Positions 45,358 to 56,866 are shown, numbered from the stretch's first letter. The stretch is DNA of 64,000 nucleotides from Branchiostoma floridae (GCF_000003815.2 NC_049987.1:18279164-18343163), one strand, 5' to 3'. A program made the numbers and translations. The notes: generated by a model from the sequence alone, not told the origin.

Positions 45358-45440
45358 TAATGAATGAATGAATGAATGAATGAATGACCTTTATTTATAC
45401 TAGTGAAAATTACCTGTCGGCCTTAGCCGCTCTTTCCAGA
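45358..45440 (-). mobile_element. LINE tail fragment
   Basis: (ATTC)n on the minus strand preceded by TATAAATAAAGGTCATTC, like the 20929 LINE end but very short. Confidence 0.5.
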
Positions 45441-46599
45441 GGTCCACTACACGTAATACATTGTACATTCATGTTTGGCTGTGATCATGATTTTTGAGCC
45501 TGAGCAGCAGTGATTTTTTAATTGCTTTGTGCTTTGCCATATTGATACTTAAGATGTTGTCCCTGAAAGTAAATGAAAATGAAAATTAGCTAAGAGTAAG
45601 AGTAAGACCAGTTTGTAAATCTAGCATCCAACTCCAGGGTCCAGACATGTCCATTATAAAGGTGTTATAAATGTGTGGGATGTGTGTGCCATGTGTGCTT
45701 GTTTGTGTTCAGCTAAGGGACAATGTACATGACTACATGTGTGTGCCAATAATCTGAAACTTGAAGTTGAAACTGACAGCACCAATACTATTAAAAGAGG
45801 CCTTGGGTCTACATGGGGGTCTTGATTATGCTTTATTTAATAGATAAAGGCTGACAACACATGAAATTTAGTTAAATTTTCATTTTGATTCAGTGAGCTA
45901 GAATTTTACAATCAAGGATGTTGTGTGAACCATATGATAGATTGCACATACAAGCACCAGATGCGGAGGCAGAAGCAGGACATTTTGTAGTTTGTATGGA
46001 GGGACATGGTATTGAAGGACATATTGTTGACCCAAATTTCACCAAATCCACCAAATATTATGAAATTATTATATGCTGCGTATATTTCCTAGATGTATTT
46101 CAAGCAGCAAATTTTGCTGGTAGACATCTTTACTGGTATCAGTGGGAAAACACGAGTCTCAGCTTTATTTGCCTCCCAACATTCCCCACCTTCCCGCTCA
46201 GCCATCATTGAAATTTGAATCTTTTGTGGAAGCGTGGTGGTTACAGCCTGGGTACCATACCATCAATACTACTGGGGCTCCTTACACTCACTGCCCTGCA
46301 AAAAGTTGATTTTTTAGCAACGAGTGTAAGGCACTGATGGTACCTGGTCTAGAGAGATGGAGATGCAATTGAGATTGACCCTAAATGTGTTCTTGACATC
46401 AGCTTATATACTAAAGTACCTGAATCATAATGATAATAATTTGTATTTGGGATCACAGTTTTTCCTGCATACCTGCACTGGTGATCATTAAAGTTTTTTA
46501 AACTAAAAAGTTCCACTGCACACACAACGGTTGTCAACGTATAAGTTATAGTATATGTTGTACATGCCTTTAAGTTTGCTGGGATTAAATTTCATGGTA
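45441..46599. other. Region without recognised gene
   Basis: A plus-strand frame at 45918-46211 (97 codons) has no known domain or splice sites. An imperfect foldback (GGGTACCAT...CTTACACTC / GAGTGTAAG...ATGGTACC) spans about 46248-46345. Confidence 0.35.
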
Positions 46600-46752
46600 G
46601 CAGGGAAAAGGACATTTCGCTGTGGTTTAAAGTTCGCTGTAGCACCATGCCATGAAAAAATGTTTGCAATGGTTTTAAATTCGCGGTGAAGTGACCACCA
46701 CAAAAACCGCAAACATAAATCCACTGCGTCAACATTTCTGCATTTACAGGTT
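46600..46752. repeat. CGCGGT repeat family, copy 4 (diverged)
   Basis: AAATTCGCGGTGAAGTGACC, ACCGCAAACATAAATCCACT and CATTTCTGCATTTACAG reproduce the order seen at 210-302 with CpG decay. Confidence 0.65.
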
Positions 46753-47344
46753 AGGAGCAGGTAAACAAATTAGAAATACTACATTCTGCATATTGTAAAT
46801 TGTAGCTGATATATCTTTCATATAGACTAACCAATAGAATCTAAAGACTTTTTTTGAAGTTAATAATCTTGTCAATTTCTCAACAACAAAAAAGTCACAG
46901 TGCATACGTAACATAAGTACTAAATATTATAACCGTAACAAATTATATGACACATAATACTGACGGTCTAGTTTATATATGGGAGCTTACTTTAATCAAA
47001 ACAACGTTTATCTGCAGTGACATCTTCACGGCGATCATTATAAGGAAAACAAGAGTTCAATTTTAGAGACACAGCCACACTGTGCATTAATTGTGATGAT
47101 GATGTAAACGTTATAACTCACCTGTAAGGCTGGAACCGGGAGCGTTACGTTGACAGCCGTAATTGTACGCCGAGATTTTCTGGTTACCGCTGTGAATCTA
47201 CCTCGTGCCACCAAGCAACTATCAAAACTATGGCTCCTATCAGTATCAATTTGGTGTTATCATCACAGATGCTAGCTATAATCTTTTGAAATATAAACGA
47301 CCGTTGTACGCGTACTTGCTTTTACATCGCACATAGGCTATATC

Positions 47345-47480
47345 TAGCCTGGTATCCAGCCATATTGTAGCTCCCAAGTCTCACCTGCCATTTGCGGAGA
47401 GAACAGAAGAGACTCGGGACAGTGCTCGGGAGCTATAATACGGAGAGAACAGGAGCTATATACGGCTGGATACCGGGCTA
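47345..47480. repeat. Foldback element joined to the 223-bp repeat
   Basis: AGCCTGGTATCCAGCCATAT and GGGAGCTATAATACGG / TATACGGCTGGATACCGGGCT form inverted arms around AGAGAACAGAAGAGACTCGGG. Confidence 0.6.
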
Positions 47481-47686
47481 TCGCTACGAAAGGGCCGCCA
47501 TTTTGATCATGCTAATCAGCTGGTCTGCTCGACTCCCATCACGCATTGCGCGGCAGCCCCTTTTTAATCTACCACCGACAACTCTCGCTAATGACAGCGA
47601 TCTGGAACATTGGATCGTAATCTATACCCGACACTATCGCCTAATAATTTCCCATTTTTAACGACAAGAAACGCTAATGACAACAG
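47464..47686 (-). repeat. 223-bp dispersed repeat, copy 2
   Basis: Inverted partner of 30313-30535. The minus-strand LRR frame runs into it and uses its first bases as the last nine codons and stop. Confidence 0.85.
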
Positions 47687-48487
47687 TATCGGGTGCCGCA
47701 CTACACGTGACAGGCCACATGCGCACAGATTCCAGTCGTGTCATGTTGACAAACGCCTTTGCCAGTGAGGAGAGACTCAGCGCCAGCTCGTTTCCCGTCA
47801 GGTAAAGATTCTGTAGCTCCTGCAAGTGACCCAGCTTTTTGGCCATGGCTCTTCCACCAGCGTTTGTTATCGAGTTTTTGCCGATGTTTAAGGTCCTGAG
47901 TTCTTTCAGGTGAGGAAATTTATCTGATATCGCTTCCACTCCCTCATCTCCAATACTGTTACTTTGAATGATCAAACCTTTCAGTGCGTGTAGCAGGTGA
48001 AGCTGTTTGGCCATTAAAGCTGCTGCCTTTGCAGAAAGTCCACAGTGGGACAGATGAAGTGCATGTATTTCTCTCATGTATGGGAAAAGTTTGACCAGAG
48101 CCTCAACATCATTGTCAGAAAGAGCACGTGCCGACAACGATAGATATGACGTATATTTGACGTTTTGAAGAGGCTTTGTCATGTCTGGCAGCCCCTCCAA
48201 TGCGTCCAGCATAGCCGAGAAGAACTCTGCGTATGTGGAGAAGCCGTGTGACTCCATGTACTCACTTGAAGTTCCGTACTGTATGCAGAAGGCTACAGCA
48301 TCTGTCAATGTGTGCGGGAGCGCTTTTTCAAATCTCCAGTACCGACACACACAGGGCCAGAAGAGCCGGCTTTCCAGCAGGGACATCACAACATCATTGT
48401 AAGGATAGCGCTCTTCCAAACCCGTGGCGGCATCACTGTTCTGTTGGAAATACTCTCTGATGTAGACTGTCCACTCAGGCCACCAAT
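47658..48487 (-). CDS. Tyr-motif/TM/LRR protein gene, exon 5: LRR domain
   Basis: Acceptor TCACCCTTTCTTCAG, two starting bases completing an Asp codon, stop TAA at 47658-47660. It starts DWWPEWTVYIREYFQQ and has a helical segment (about residues 20-110 of the exon), then ribonuclease-inhibitor-type leucine-rich repeats of about 28 residues: IHALHLSHCGLSAKAAALMA, LKGLIIQSNSIGDEGVEAIS, LRTLNIGKNSITNAGGRAMA and LQNLYLTGNELALSLSSLAK. The helix-strand LRRs would bind a ligand. After RMWPVTCSAAPD the frame enters the 223-bp repeat and stops nine codons later, so the LRR domain looks shortened by that insertion, or the repeat has become the natural end. Confidence 0.75.
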
Positions 48488-48988
48488 CTGAAGAAAGGGT
48501 GATAAACAATAAGTTATTTTTAGTTTCTTTTTTCAGAGTTAAAATTAGCTATCAACTACCATAATTCCCACCGCTAGGTGTCACAGTATCAAACGTGACT
48601 AAGTTAGTATCCCCCTCAGTAGAACAAGTCAGCTTGAAAAACGAGGTTAATAAGACAAACGAACACAAATATTCATATTAGACTCATTTCCCATTCAGTT
48701 TTTCTCCTAAATTATGCTAATATTCAAAATATAAGATCAAATAATGAATATCATAAGTAGTGTTATGCACAGATACGATGTGGCAATTTAGAGTAACGTA
48801 GGGATGCAAAATAAAACCATAGTAATGCAAATTATTTGACAAACATGCAACATTTCTTTTTAAAAAAATGGTCGATTTGCTATTTACCATGCTTTCATAG
48901 GTTGCTAATTATGAACTACAGTCTTTTGTTTGCCTAATTGAACTCGTTTTTGATCTATCATGGCCACCGCGTGAGGACGGTGTATTAC
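48488..48988. other. Intron 4 of the LRR gene
   Basis: AT-rich; no element recognised. Confidence 0.6.
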
Positions 48989-49061
48989 CTGTTGTCTGGG
49001 AGGTAGCTGATGACGTCACAGACGATGTTGTGGAGGTGGTTGGACATGTTGTCTGGTCCAG
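48989..49061 (-). CDS. Tyr-motif/TM/LRR protein gene, exon 4: Thr/Ser stalk
   Basis: Acceptor TTTTTTTATACCAG, phase 0, donor ACAACAG|GTAATA leaving one base. The 24 codons (LDQTTCPTTSTTSSVTSSAT...) are almost all Thr and Ser, as in O-glycosylated stalks. That composition suggests the C-terminal side of the membrane helix is outside the cell. Confidence 0.7.
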
Positions 49062-49771
49062 CTGGTATAAAAAAAGATCACACAAGACAACTATTTTCAT
49101 TAGTGTATAACAATGCCACAACAATTCAAATGACCCTCCTTACTCCTACTTTCTTAGTAGACTATTCTTTATTTGTTTGTTTATTTGTTTCGCACTTTAA
49201 AAACAACAATAATAAATACATGATAATGAATTATAAAGCATGAACAGTACAGTGAATGTAAACGTCAATCTCTATTCAACTATATAGATATACAATACTT
49301 ATAAGAAACGGGCATGAACATGCAATAAAAAGTATTATTATAATTAGTAGTAGTGGTAATGATACCACTTTTTTAATTGTATTTGATTATATACTTTTGG
49401 CCATTTAAAACATTTATGTGTGACCTACACAAGATTCGTAAACACCATCCTGCTTTTTGAGGTTTCAGCGAACCTAGCGTATCAAAAGTACCTTTAGATT
49501 AATACTACTAGAAGACGGATACTCCAAACAACAAAGCTGCATCTGCTGGAGCCGCCTCACACGTTGCATACAGTTGCCCCTGTGAGACTTAGTGCTCCAG
49601 TAGACGAGAGGGTGGAGAAGGAATTGCACATCCCTCTTTCACCATAAAAAGTCATGTGCAGGTCAGGCAAACAGGCAAACAGCCTGTCTGCCCCCTCATC
49701 TGTCCAATCGACAGGAGAAACTAGTGTGTTCTATGGCTTGCAATAAACCACCGGTTGATGAGAGAACTTAC
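49062..49771. other. Intron 3 of the LRR gene
   Basis: Contains AT-rich sequence and, near 49590, the dispersed CAGTAGACGAGAGGG string also seen near 37283. Confidence 0.5.
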
Positions 49772-49953
49772 CGCCATGTTGTCGTTGTTGTGGAATCCCA
49801 GTCTGCTGTGTTGGCTGAAGATTACACCCACCACTGTTGCAGCAGTCACGGCAATGACGACACCAACACAGACAGCCAACACGCGCCCTGGAAGGGACCG
49901 GCAGAACTCACGGCAGTTCTGACTGCACCTCGGGTCGTCATCTTCAGCACCTA
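49772..49953 (-). CDS. Tyr-motif/TM/LRR protein gene, exon 3: transmembrane helix
   Basis: Acceptor TTTATCAACAG, two starting bases completing Val, donor ATGGCG|GTAAGT in phase 0. It encodes an acidic start (GAEDDDPRC), a Cys/Arg-rich juxtamembrane segment (CSQNCREFCRSLPGR) and one helix, VLAVCVGVVIAVTAATVVGV. Arginines sit on the N-terminal side of the helix, so the positive-inside rule predicts a type II protein with the N-terminus in the cytosol. The cysteines may be palmitoylated. Confidence 0.75.
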
Positions 49954-50034
49954 CTGTTGATAAACAAACGAGATGCTAAGCATAAAAGTTCACCTGTGTT
50001 GGTAAATGACTGTATGGATAAAGTAGACTCTTAC

Positions 50035-50381
50035 TGACCAACAATAGATTGATTGGGACTTAGCCTAAATTTTTGGCCAACTCCGCAGCCTTGCTCACGT
50101 AATGGACCCGTCTGACTGTGACTGTAGCTTCCGGTAAGTGACGTCGTAGGCACATGACTGCAGCAGAGGGTCGTAAATGCCGTGTACATCCGCGCCCACC
50201 GTCCATCGCTAAACAGAGACGGAGGGCGACACAGGCTATCTGGCATTTATGACCTTCTGCTGCAGTCACGTGTCTCCGACGTCACATTCCGAAAGCTACA
50301 GTAGACGGGTCCATTCCGTGAACAAGGCTGACGGAGTCGGCCGAAAATTTGGGGTAAGTCACAATCAATTTTAGTGTTGGT
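50035..50381. repeat. 350-bp foldback element in the LRR gene intron
   Basis: Left arm CCAACTCCGCAGCCTTG, GGACCCGTCT and GACTGCAGCAGA.GGTC is mirrored by the right arm GACC.TCTGCTGCAGTC, AGACGGGTCC and CAAGGCTGACGGAGTCGG; outer ends ACCAACA and TGTTGGT. Confidence 0.8.
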
Positions 50382-50894
50382 TAGTACGAGATGCTGCATA
50401 TGAGAAGAAAATTATATACAAATGTATTTGATACTCGTTTCCATCTATTTCCGCTTTCTACACCAATGGAAATTTAGAAACGTTATATATGATGATGATT
50501 TTAGAATTCTCTTACAAATTATAATAATATCTTTATAATCCTTTTGCTTGTAAAATTGCTTAACCTATCAATAGTCATATTACAGCTAGTATTTAAGCTA
50601 GCAGAGACTGGATCAAAATGTACGTCATTTCGGTTTTTGATTCCTGGCTACACTGGGCAAGATGTGTCCGTGTGAAATACACTTTCTTACTGCGGTTTGG
50701 GAGATGTACACAGACCAAAAGACATGGTACCGATTTCTAAAACAAGGTCAAAGACAAACAGCACATATCTCCCCTCGCTAAAATCTATTTTAGCATCCCG
50801 CTGTAAGCAAAATAAATCTTTATTCTTCGGTACAAAGAAAGAGTGAAAAGGAAAAAGGAAACATACGCGTGGTCTCTGATAGTACACTACTCAC

Positions 50895-52097
50895 CCCTTT
50901 TGTCACCCCTGGCTCGGTGTCTCATGCAAACCGCATCTTGTGCTGCCACAAACTCAGCATCCAAATCCGCATACACGTTATCTGATGTTGGCTGGCCAAG
51001 TTGGTTGTCGTCCATTTTGTAGAAAGGCTGTTGTTCGTTTTTCCCATCAGCTGATGCGACGTCCATCTCGTAAAATGGCTCATCTTGTTTGTCTTTGCCT
51101 TTGGCCGCGGTGACGTCCATCTTGTAAAATGGCTGTTCTTGTTCGTCTTTGCCTTTGGCAGCGGTGACGTCCATCTTGTAGAATGGCTGTTCTTGCTCTT
51201 CATCCGCAGGGGAGATGTCCATCTCATAGAATGGCTCAGCTGAGGCATTTTGAATCGCATCTTGTATTGCCAGAAATTCTTGGTCTAAATCAGCATAGAC
51301 GTGCATAGATAAGTTGGAATGTTCTTCATCGTTCTCGTAATGCCTAGCAGTGTGTTCTTCATCGTTCTCGTAATGCCTGGCAGTGTGTTCTTCATCGTTC
51401 TCGTAATGCCTGGCAGTGTGTTCTTCATCGTTCTCGTAATGCCTGACAGTGTGTTCTTCATCGTTCTCGTTATGTCCGTGATTTTTATCGTACTGGAAAT
51501 ATTTGTGTTCTTTATCGTTCTCGTAGTGTCCGTGATTTTTATCGTACTGGAAATATTTGTGTTCTTCATCGTTCTCGTAATGTCCGTGATTTTTATCGTA
51601 CTGGAAATATTTGTGTTCTTCATCGTTCTCGTAATGTCCGTGATTTTTATCGTACTGGAAATATTTGTATTCTTCATCGTTCTCGCAATGTCTATCGTTG
51701 TCGTAATGCCTGGCAATGTGTTCTTCATCGTTCTTATAATGTCTATCGTTCTTGTCATGCCTGGCAGTGTGTACTTCATCGTTCTTGTAATGTCTATCGT
51801 TGTCGTAATGTCTGGCAGTGTGTTCTTCATCGTTCTCGTAATGTCCGATTTTTCGATCACTCTCTTCGTTTTCAGCGTTCTGGAATTTTAACTCCTCGCC
51901 ATATTCTCTAACAGGCTTCAAAATTGCTTCTGGGTTTTCTCTTGCACGCAGTGCCTGTCTCTGCCAGTCGAGGATCCGCTTGGTAGACCAGAACCTCTGT
52001 CCCACCCGCCTGACGTAGAGCGGGTCCCGCGGGCGGCAGGGCACATCGGCCGGCTGAGGTTGTGACTCCTTCGGTCGAACCACAGCAGGTGGAGACA
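50895..52097 (-). CDS. Tyr-motif/TM/LRR protein gene, exon 2: Tyr-rich repeats and VYADLD motifs
   Basis: Acceptor CTTTATTTCTGTTCAG, two starting bases, donor AAAAGGG|GTGAGT leaving one base; 401 codons. Order: a Pro/Arg-rich start (RPKESQPQPADVPCRPRDPL...), then tandem 11-residue HYENDEEHTAR units mixed with 18-residue HYENDEEHKYFQYDKNHG units, then VYADLDQEF, five EPFYEMD/QPFYKMD units of about 17 residues, and a second VYADLDAEF..AQDAV. By the exon 3 topology this region is cytosolic. The repeated Tyr in acidic context and the V-Y-A-D-L strings look like phosphorylation and SH2-binding sites, loosely ITIM-like (V.YxxL lacks the usual -2 residue). I recognise no named family. Confidence 0.75.
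51316..51850. repeat. Coding minisatellite in exon 2 (33-bp and 54-bp units)
   Basis: Tandem TCTTCATCGTTCTCGTAATG-containing units, 33 bp apart or 54 bp when TTTTTATCGTACTGGAAATA is inserted. All unit lengths are multiples of three, so copy-number change preserves the frame. Confidence 0.95.
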
Positions 52098-53026
52098 CTG
52101 AACAGAAATAAAGAAGAAGAGAAGAATTGGAGACATGTACACAAAAATGATCTAATTCGCACTCCCCAATTTAGAATACAGTACCAAAATCATAGCTTTG
52201 AGTTTATGTGTGGGAAAATATAAATGGGTATTGAATGAAGTTCTTTGTAACATGACCAGACTGGTTATTCTGCTTCCAACCACTAGGTGGCTCTGCTGGA
52301 ACAACAATGGGGAAAATGCGGTCCCAAATATGACTGATAAGGTGGCATGACACAATATTTCGCCTAAGGGGATTTAAGTGCTTAAGGACCCCAAAGTTAA
52401 AAGGTTCAACGCCTCAAAATCTTAAGCAGGGTGCACAAGCAATTGACAAGAATTTAATATGATGAAGTGAAAGGTAGAATCTACAAAATATCTGAAAATG
52501 AGGTAAAGTTTGTATGCTCGTTCTGCTGTAAAAGAAACTTTGATTTGACCCCCAGTGGAGGTCACTATACCGCAGCCGACACAGCACGAAAGTAGTCGGG
52601 AACAGGATTCATTCGCGAAATTCTACCCAACGGAACAAACATCATAATTCATTTGAATGGCTCTATCGTGCCCGAACTCGTTTTGACCTCGGGGGTCGCC
52701 CATAAAAACTGTGTTATGCGACCATAACAAGCAGTTTGGGGGGGGGGGGTCAACTAATTCACATTTTAGAGACTGCTTTCCTCACACTGCAATGGGAAAT
52801 AGATTCAGACACTATGCCAAGGAAGGTAACAAGGGCTACTAAAATATTGACAATTAAATCATGTGAAAAATGTAGGGATACACGTGAAATATCAACAGAT
52901 ACTTATCATGCAAATAAGAGACTAATTGACATAATCAATTAAGAAAGGGCCTTAATTTCAACGTGGGAAATGGTGAGGTTCCCCACTTATACTTGTGATA
53001 TACATTTGCATAATTTATGGTAGGAT
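52098..53026. other. Intron 1 of the LRR gene, 3' part
   Basis: No exon recognised. A G-run lies at about 52738-52749. Confidence 0.4.
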
Positions 53027-54000
53027 TTAACCCTCAAACACCCGAGTGGGTTTCATTTGGACCCCAGGCGTAAATTTTGAAGTACCATTTGAACATTTTT
53101 AATCTGAAGAAAAATTCCTTCTGTGACTTTGTCAGCCACTATCTTCTATACCTTCACCTAAGTTTTTATGAAAATTGGTACAATACTGCGGAAGCTATAA
53201 AGAAAGTTCGTGATCAGTCCGTCTGAGGTCCAAACGGACCCCAGCAAAAAAGTGCAGCTTTTGAAACAAACTTTTGAGTCTAACTCTCTGACTAATTATC
53301 GTATCACCACCAAACTTACAGAGGATATTAAACATGTCAAATTAAATTATCATTAAAACTTCTGTGTCATCACCATATAATATAACGATATTATGACGTC
53401 ATTTAGCTAATAAGGGCGGCCATCTTGGATTTTGACTAATGACGCCATGAAATTAGCATAGATTATAAATTTTGAATCATGAAAATAACATTGAATTTCA
53501 TAGAATTTTATTGTTGTAAGAAAACAAGCATTGGTTACCAAGAAAACCTTGTTTAAATCAAAATTGGCAAATTTTGGCAAAAATATGCCTGTCATAATTC
53601 AGTTACCATGGCAACCAAAAAAATAATTATTTTATTGACAAATGAATTTTGCTAACAATATTTTGTGATATATTACCGTGTTTCGTAGCTTTAGCACTAG
53701 TCGTTCATGAGTTATGCGACATAAAGGTTGCTGAGGACCTCAAAATTCCCCTCTCTGGTCAGAATAGGTTTAGTGCAAAAGATGGTCCTGCTGATCTTTT
53801 GCATAAATTATGATAATGAGGTAAAATTAGCAACACCTTAACATGTCAAAATATTCCTCTTACATTGACGAAGTAATGTATGTACAATGATCCCCGATAG
53901 GAATTGGAAATGAGATTCTATTAACAAAACATTTTGGGGTCCGTTTCGTCCCCACTCGGTCATTTTAGTCGCAAAAAAAGGTCGGGTGCTTGAGGGTTAA
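53027..54000. mobile_element. piggyBac-like non-autonomous element
   Basis: TTAA on both sides (53027-53030, 53997-54000), ends CCCTCAAACACCCGAG and CGGGTGCTTGAGGG (inverted, about 14 of 16 alike). TTAA target and CCC-starting termini fit piggyBac. The interior has GGACCCCAG and CCAAACGGACC repeats and no transposase. Confidence 0.75.
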
Positions 54001-55007
54001 ACATGAAATTTTGCCAAACGAGAAGACGCCGCCAGTACAATATATGTATTTTTGGTTCAGAAAACCTTTATGAATAAAACAAATTATGCGAATAACAGAC
54101 GTATAAGTTGCATAATCAATTAAACAAGATAAAGCTATGAATCTCTGAATGGGGTATGAGGTCTCCGTACTCTCGTTTTAGTTGTGCTGCAAAAAACATT
54201 ATTGCCCAAATCTGAATATTGTTTACACGTTTACTAAAAATTGATAGTTACATTGACATGTTTGGAGAATTGGTTTAACTACACAAAAATTAAAATGGGT
54301 CACATCAAAAAAGCTTTTTAAGTTCTTGTATTCGGGTAAATAATGTTCATCATCATAGGCACAAAGTTATTCGCATATTACATACATATTTAACGAATAA
54401 TTTCCGAATATGTGGTACATGACATTATGTTAGTCAATTCGTTACGTCGGGATTTTCCGGCAAATTCGTCGAGATGCTACGTCGTTGCGAATCGGGAATA
54501 CTCGTTTGTGTTCGGAAAACGAACAAAATGGCCGACAGCAGCACTGGCGACGTCGGTGATAAATATGCGGAATTGCAGCATGTTTGTGAGATGCAATGAC
54601 GTCACATTATTAGTCTAGTATCAGTATGCCTATGCAATGAGACAGATCTATAGTGTTAACCGATGCGGAAATTAAGGTAACGCGGAGACACTGTGAACTG
54701 AAATTCGAAATTTGTGCAAACTTAACTTGAGCTATCAGAAAAGTGAAGGAACACTGTCTCAAGTAGTAACTGCTGCCATTAACCAAAAATTAAAGAGAAA
54801 TTTTGAAACATTAGTGAAAAGGCGTGCATTTTTCTCTTGTTGTTTTGTTGTACATGACATCGAAGTCAAACCCATAAGTTTAAATGGTACCTATTACATG
54901 TACCTGTATTCATACGCATATTCTTACAAATCCGCATAATCTATCCTGTATTCTGTACTTTAATTGGGTTCTGAGGAGTAATGTCCACCGGCTGTTGAAT
55001 AAACAAC
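54001..55007. other. Intron 1 of the LRR gene, middle part
   Basis: AT-rich, no feature recognised. Confidence 0.4.
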
Positions 55008-55009
55008 TA

Positions 55010-55587
55010 CGAGGGGCATTCAATAAGTAATGTCCCTGACCCATTTCCCATAGCAGGAGATTAATGAAACTTGGCACAGTTATTAGTCTTTCTCTTCATA
55101 GGAACCACCCAGAGTTATGCATTTCTCCCATCATTTGATGTAGCTCTGGACACCGTTCTTGTAGGACATCCCAGGTTGGTCCTCCGACAGATGCCTCATC
55201 AATGGCAGAAGAGGGACGACCAGGTCTGGGAGCTGTTTCCACAGACTTCCGGCCTTGTTTGAATTCAGGATGCCAGCGTTTTACAAGGTCATATGATGGG
55301 GAATCATCACCATAAGTTTTTTTCATTTCATCTAAAGTCCCTTTTGGTGTGCGTCCTTTCAAATACAAAAACCGGATCACTGCGCGACACTAAACTTGCT
55401 CCATTTCACACCTGGTCCATTTCGCACCTGACTCAGTTCAAACACCAGTAAATCAGTAACCATAATTAGTTCAGAGCTGTATTTTGCAACATAACCCATA
55501 GAGATATGACTCATTACACATGCAACATTTCATCTAGATCAGACAACTGGCAGTGGGTCATGGGCATTACTTATTGAATGCCCCTCG
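55010..55587 (-). mobile_element. Internally deleted mariner-type element, copy 1
   Basis: Ends CGAGGGGCATTCAATAAGTA and the complement at the right, flanked by TA (55008-55009, 55588-55589). On the minus strand a short frame is the transposase N-terminal helix-turn-helix region (CRAVIRFLYLKGRTP ... DLVKRWHPEFKQGRKSVE) and the mariner GRPSSA linker motif; the catalytic DD(D/E) domain is absent. A TAG occurs at codon 5. It sits in intron 1 of the LRR gene. Confidence 0.88.
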
Positions 55588-56093
55588 TATAATGGCGACA
55601 GGTTGTATATTACAAAAATAGTGGCAACAAATCCCCGTGTATTGGAAACGATAAATGGTTTGAGCAAAAATTTATTATACATTTTACAATATAAGGCCAC
55701 ACCAATTTTATTTGTTGCTTCTCTGATTCGCCTGTCAATTTGTTTTTCATTTTCAAATGAAGTCCTGAGAATGAAAAATGATACAGGTTTTGCTATCATA
55801 AACCTGTAAATATTGCCATTCACTGGTTTGGAGCCACACACACACAATTTCAGTCTAAAAACACTGCCTTTTATTCAGAACATTAGTAACAAATCAAAGG
55901 AATGGTTCATTGTATAAAATGTGCGATTAAAACACCTCAGCTTGTTGTTTTTTGTGTTATTTAGCAGTATATCTTCACCCCAGACATTTTGAATCTTTTT
56001 CGACCTGTTGGTCCAATTTTTTCGGAAAAAAGTCCGAGAAGCAAGAAATAAACTTGGTATGCCTCTAATGTTGATACAATAATGTCACCGTAC
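55588..56093. other. Intron 1 of the LRR gene, 5' part
   Basis: No coding feature beyond the donor at 56092-56093. A short (AC)n run lies near 55838. Confidence 0.5.
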
Positions 56094-56454
56094 CTGCTGT
56101 CTTCTTCCTATTGTCATGAAGTCTGTCCAACTCGTTGTCTCCACAGGACGGACCCGCCTGTACCTGCACCCGCCTTGTACTCCTCACTTTCTCCTTCTGT
56201 AGGACTGGCGGTTTCTTCTCCACTTTTACCGCTGGATTTCTGGTGGTTTCTCCGTCTCTAGGTTTAAACTTCACTTTTCGAACCTCCATATTGATATTTT
56301 CGGCCATGTACATGTGTTGTCTCTGCTGTGGAAGGTTTCTATGTATCGCCGCTTCCCCTAAATACTTCCTCTCTTCACTAACGCTCTGTAACGCCCAGAT
56401 CTGACGGAAATTACTACGTCGCAAGGCTAGATGATATTTTGGTGCGGTTACCAT
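56094..56454 (-). CDS. Tyr-motif/TM/LRR protein gene, exon 1
   Basis: ATG at 56454, 120 codons plus one base, donor GCAG|GTACGG. The leftover base completes Val with the two bases opening exon 2. The peptide (MVTAPKYHLALRRSNFRQIW ... HMYMAENINMEVRKVKFKPR ... VEKKPPVLQKEKVRSTRRVQ) is basic, without a signal peptide, in line with a cytosolic N-terminus. The join to exon 2 over a 4-kb intron rests on phase and strand only. Confidence 0.6.
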
Positions 56455-56866
56455 GGAAAGGAAATTCCCAAATTACGTCAAATCGGCATGAATCGTACGT
56501 GATTGGATGGATTCGGTCCTTGAGACTCTAATAGGTCTGCTTGTTGAATTTTTGTGGGAGGGAACTGGACATTTTGTTTCCTAAATACTAGCTTATGAAT
56601 TGTTCTTGACTCTTGTTCTAAGTGTTTCGAAAAACAAAACAAAACTTTGTGTGACCGTTCGGTCGTGTTTACCAAATTTTCATTGCACATAAAGAAAGTC
56701 AAACGTTAACAGTTCAAAATACTGCATATATTTCCGCTCCGATGTTTTTTTAACGAAGTCTTTCCGGCTTCTTTCTTTTCTGACGTCCGCCATATTGAAT
56801 TTCTCAAGATCAGCAACGAAAACAACTACTTTTATTGTAAAATCTTTCGTGGACATTAATTAATTG

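Noticed and set aside
45918-46211. 97-codon plus-strand frame
   Set aside because: Reads plausibly but has no known motif, no clear splice sites and AT-rich codon use like its surroundings.
51319-51891. 190-codon plus-strand frame of hydrophobic FFIVLVM repeats
   Set aside because: Antisense shadow of the coding minisatellite in the receptor's exon 2, which has proper splice sites and non-repeat flanks.
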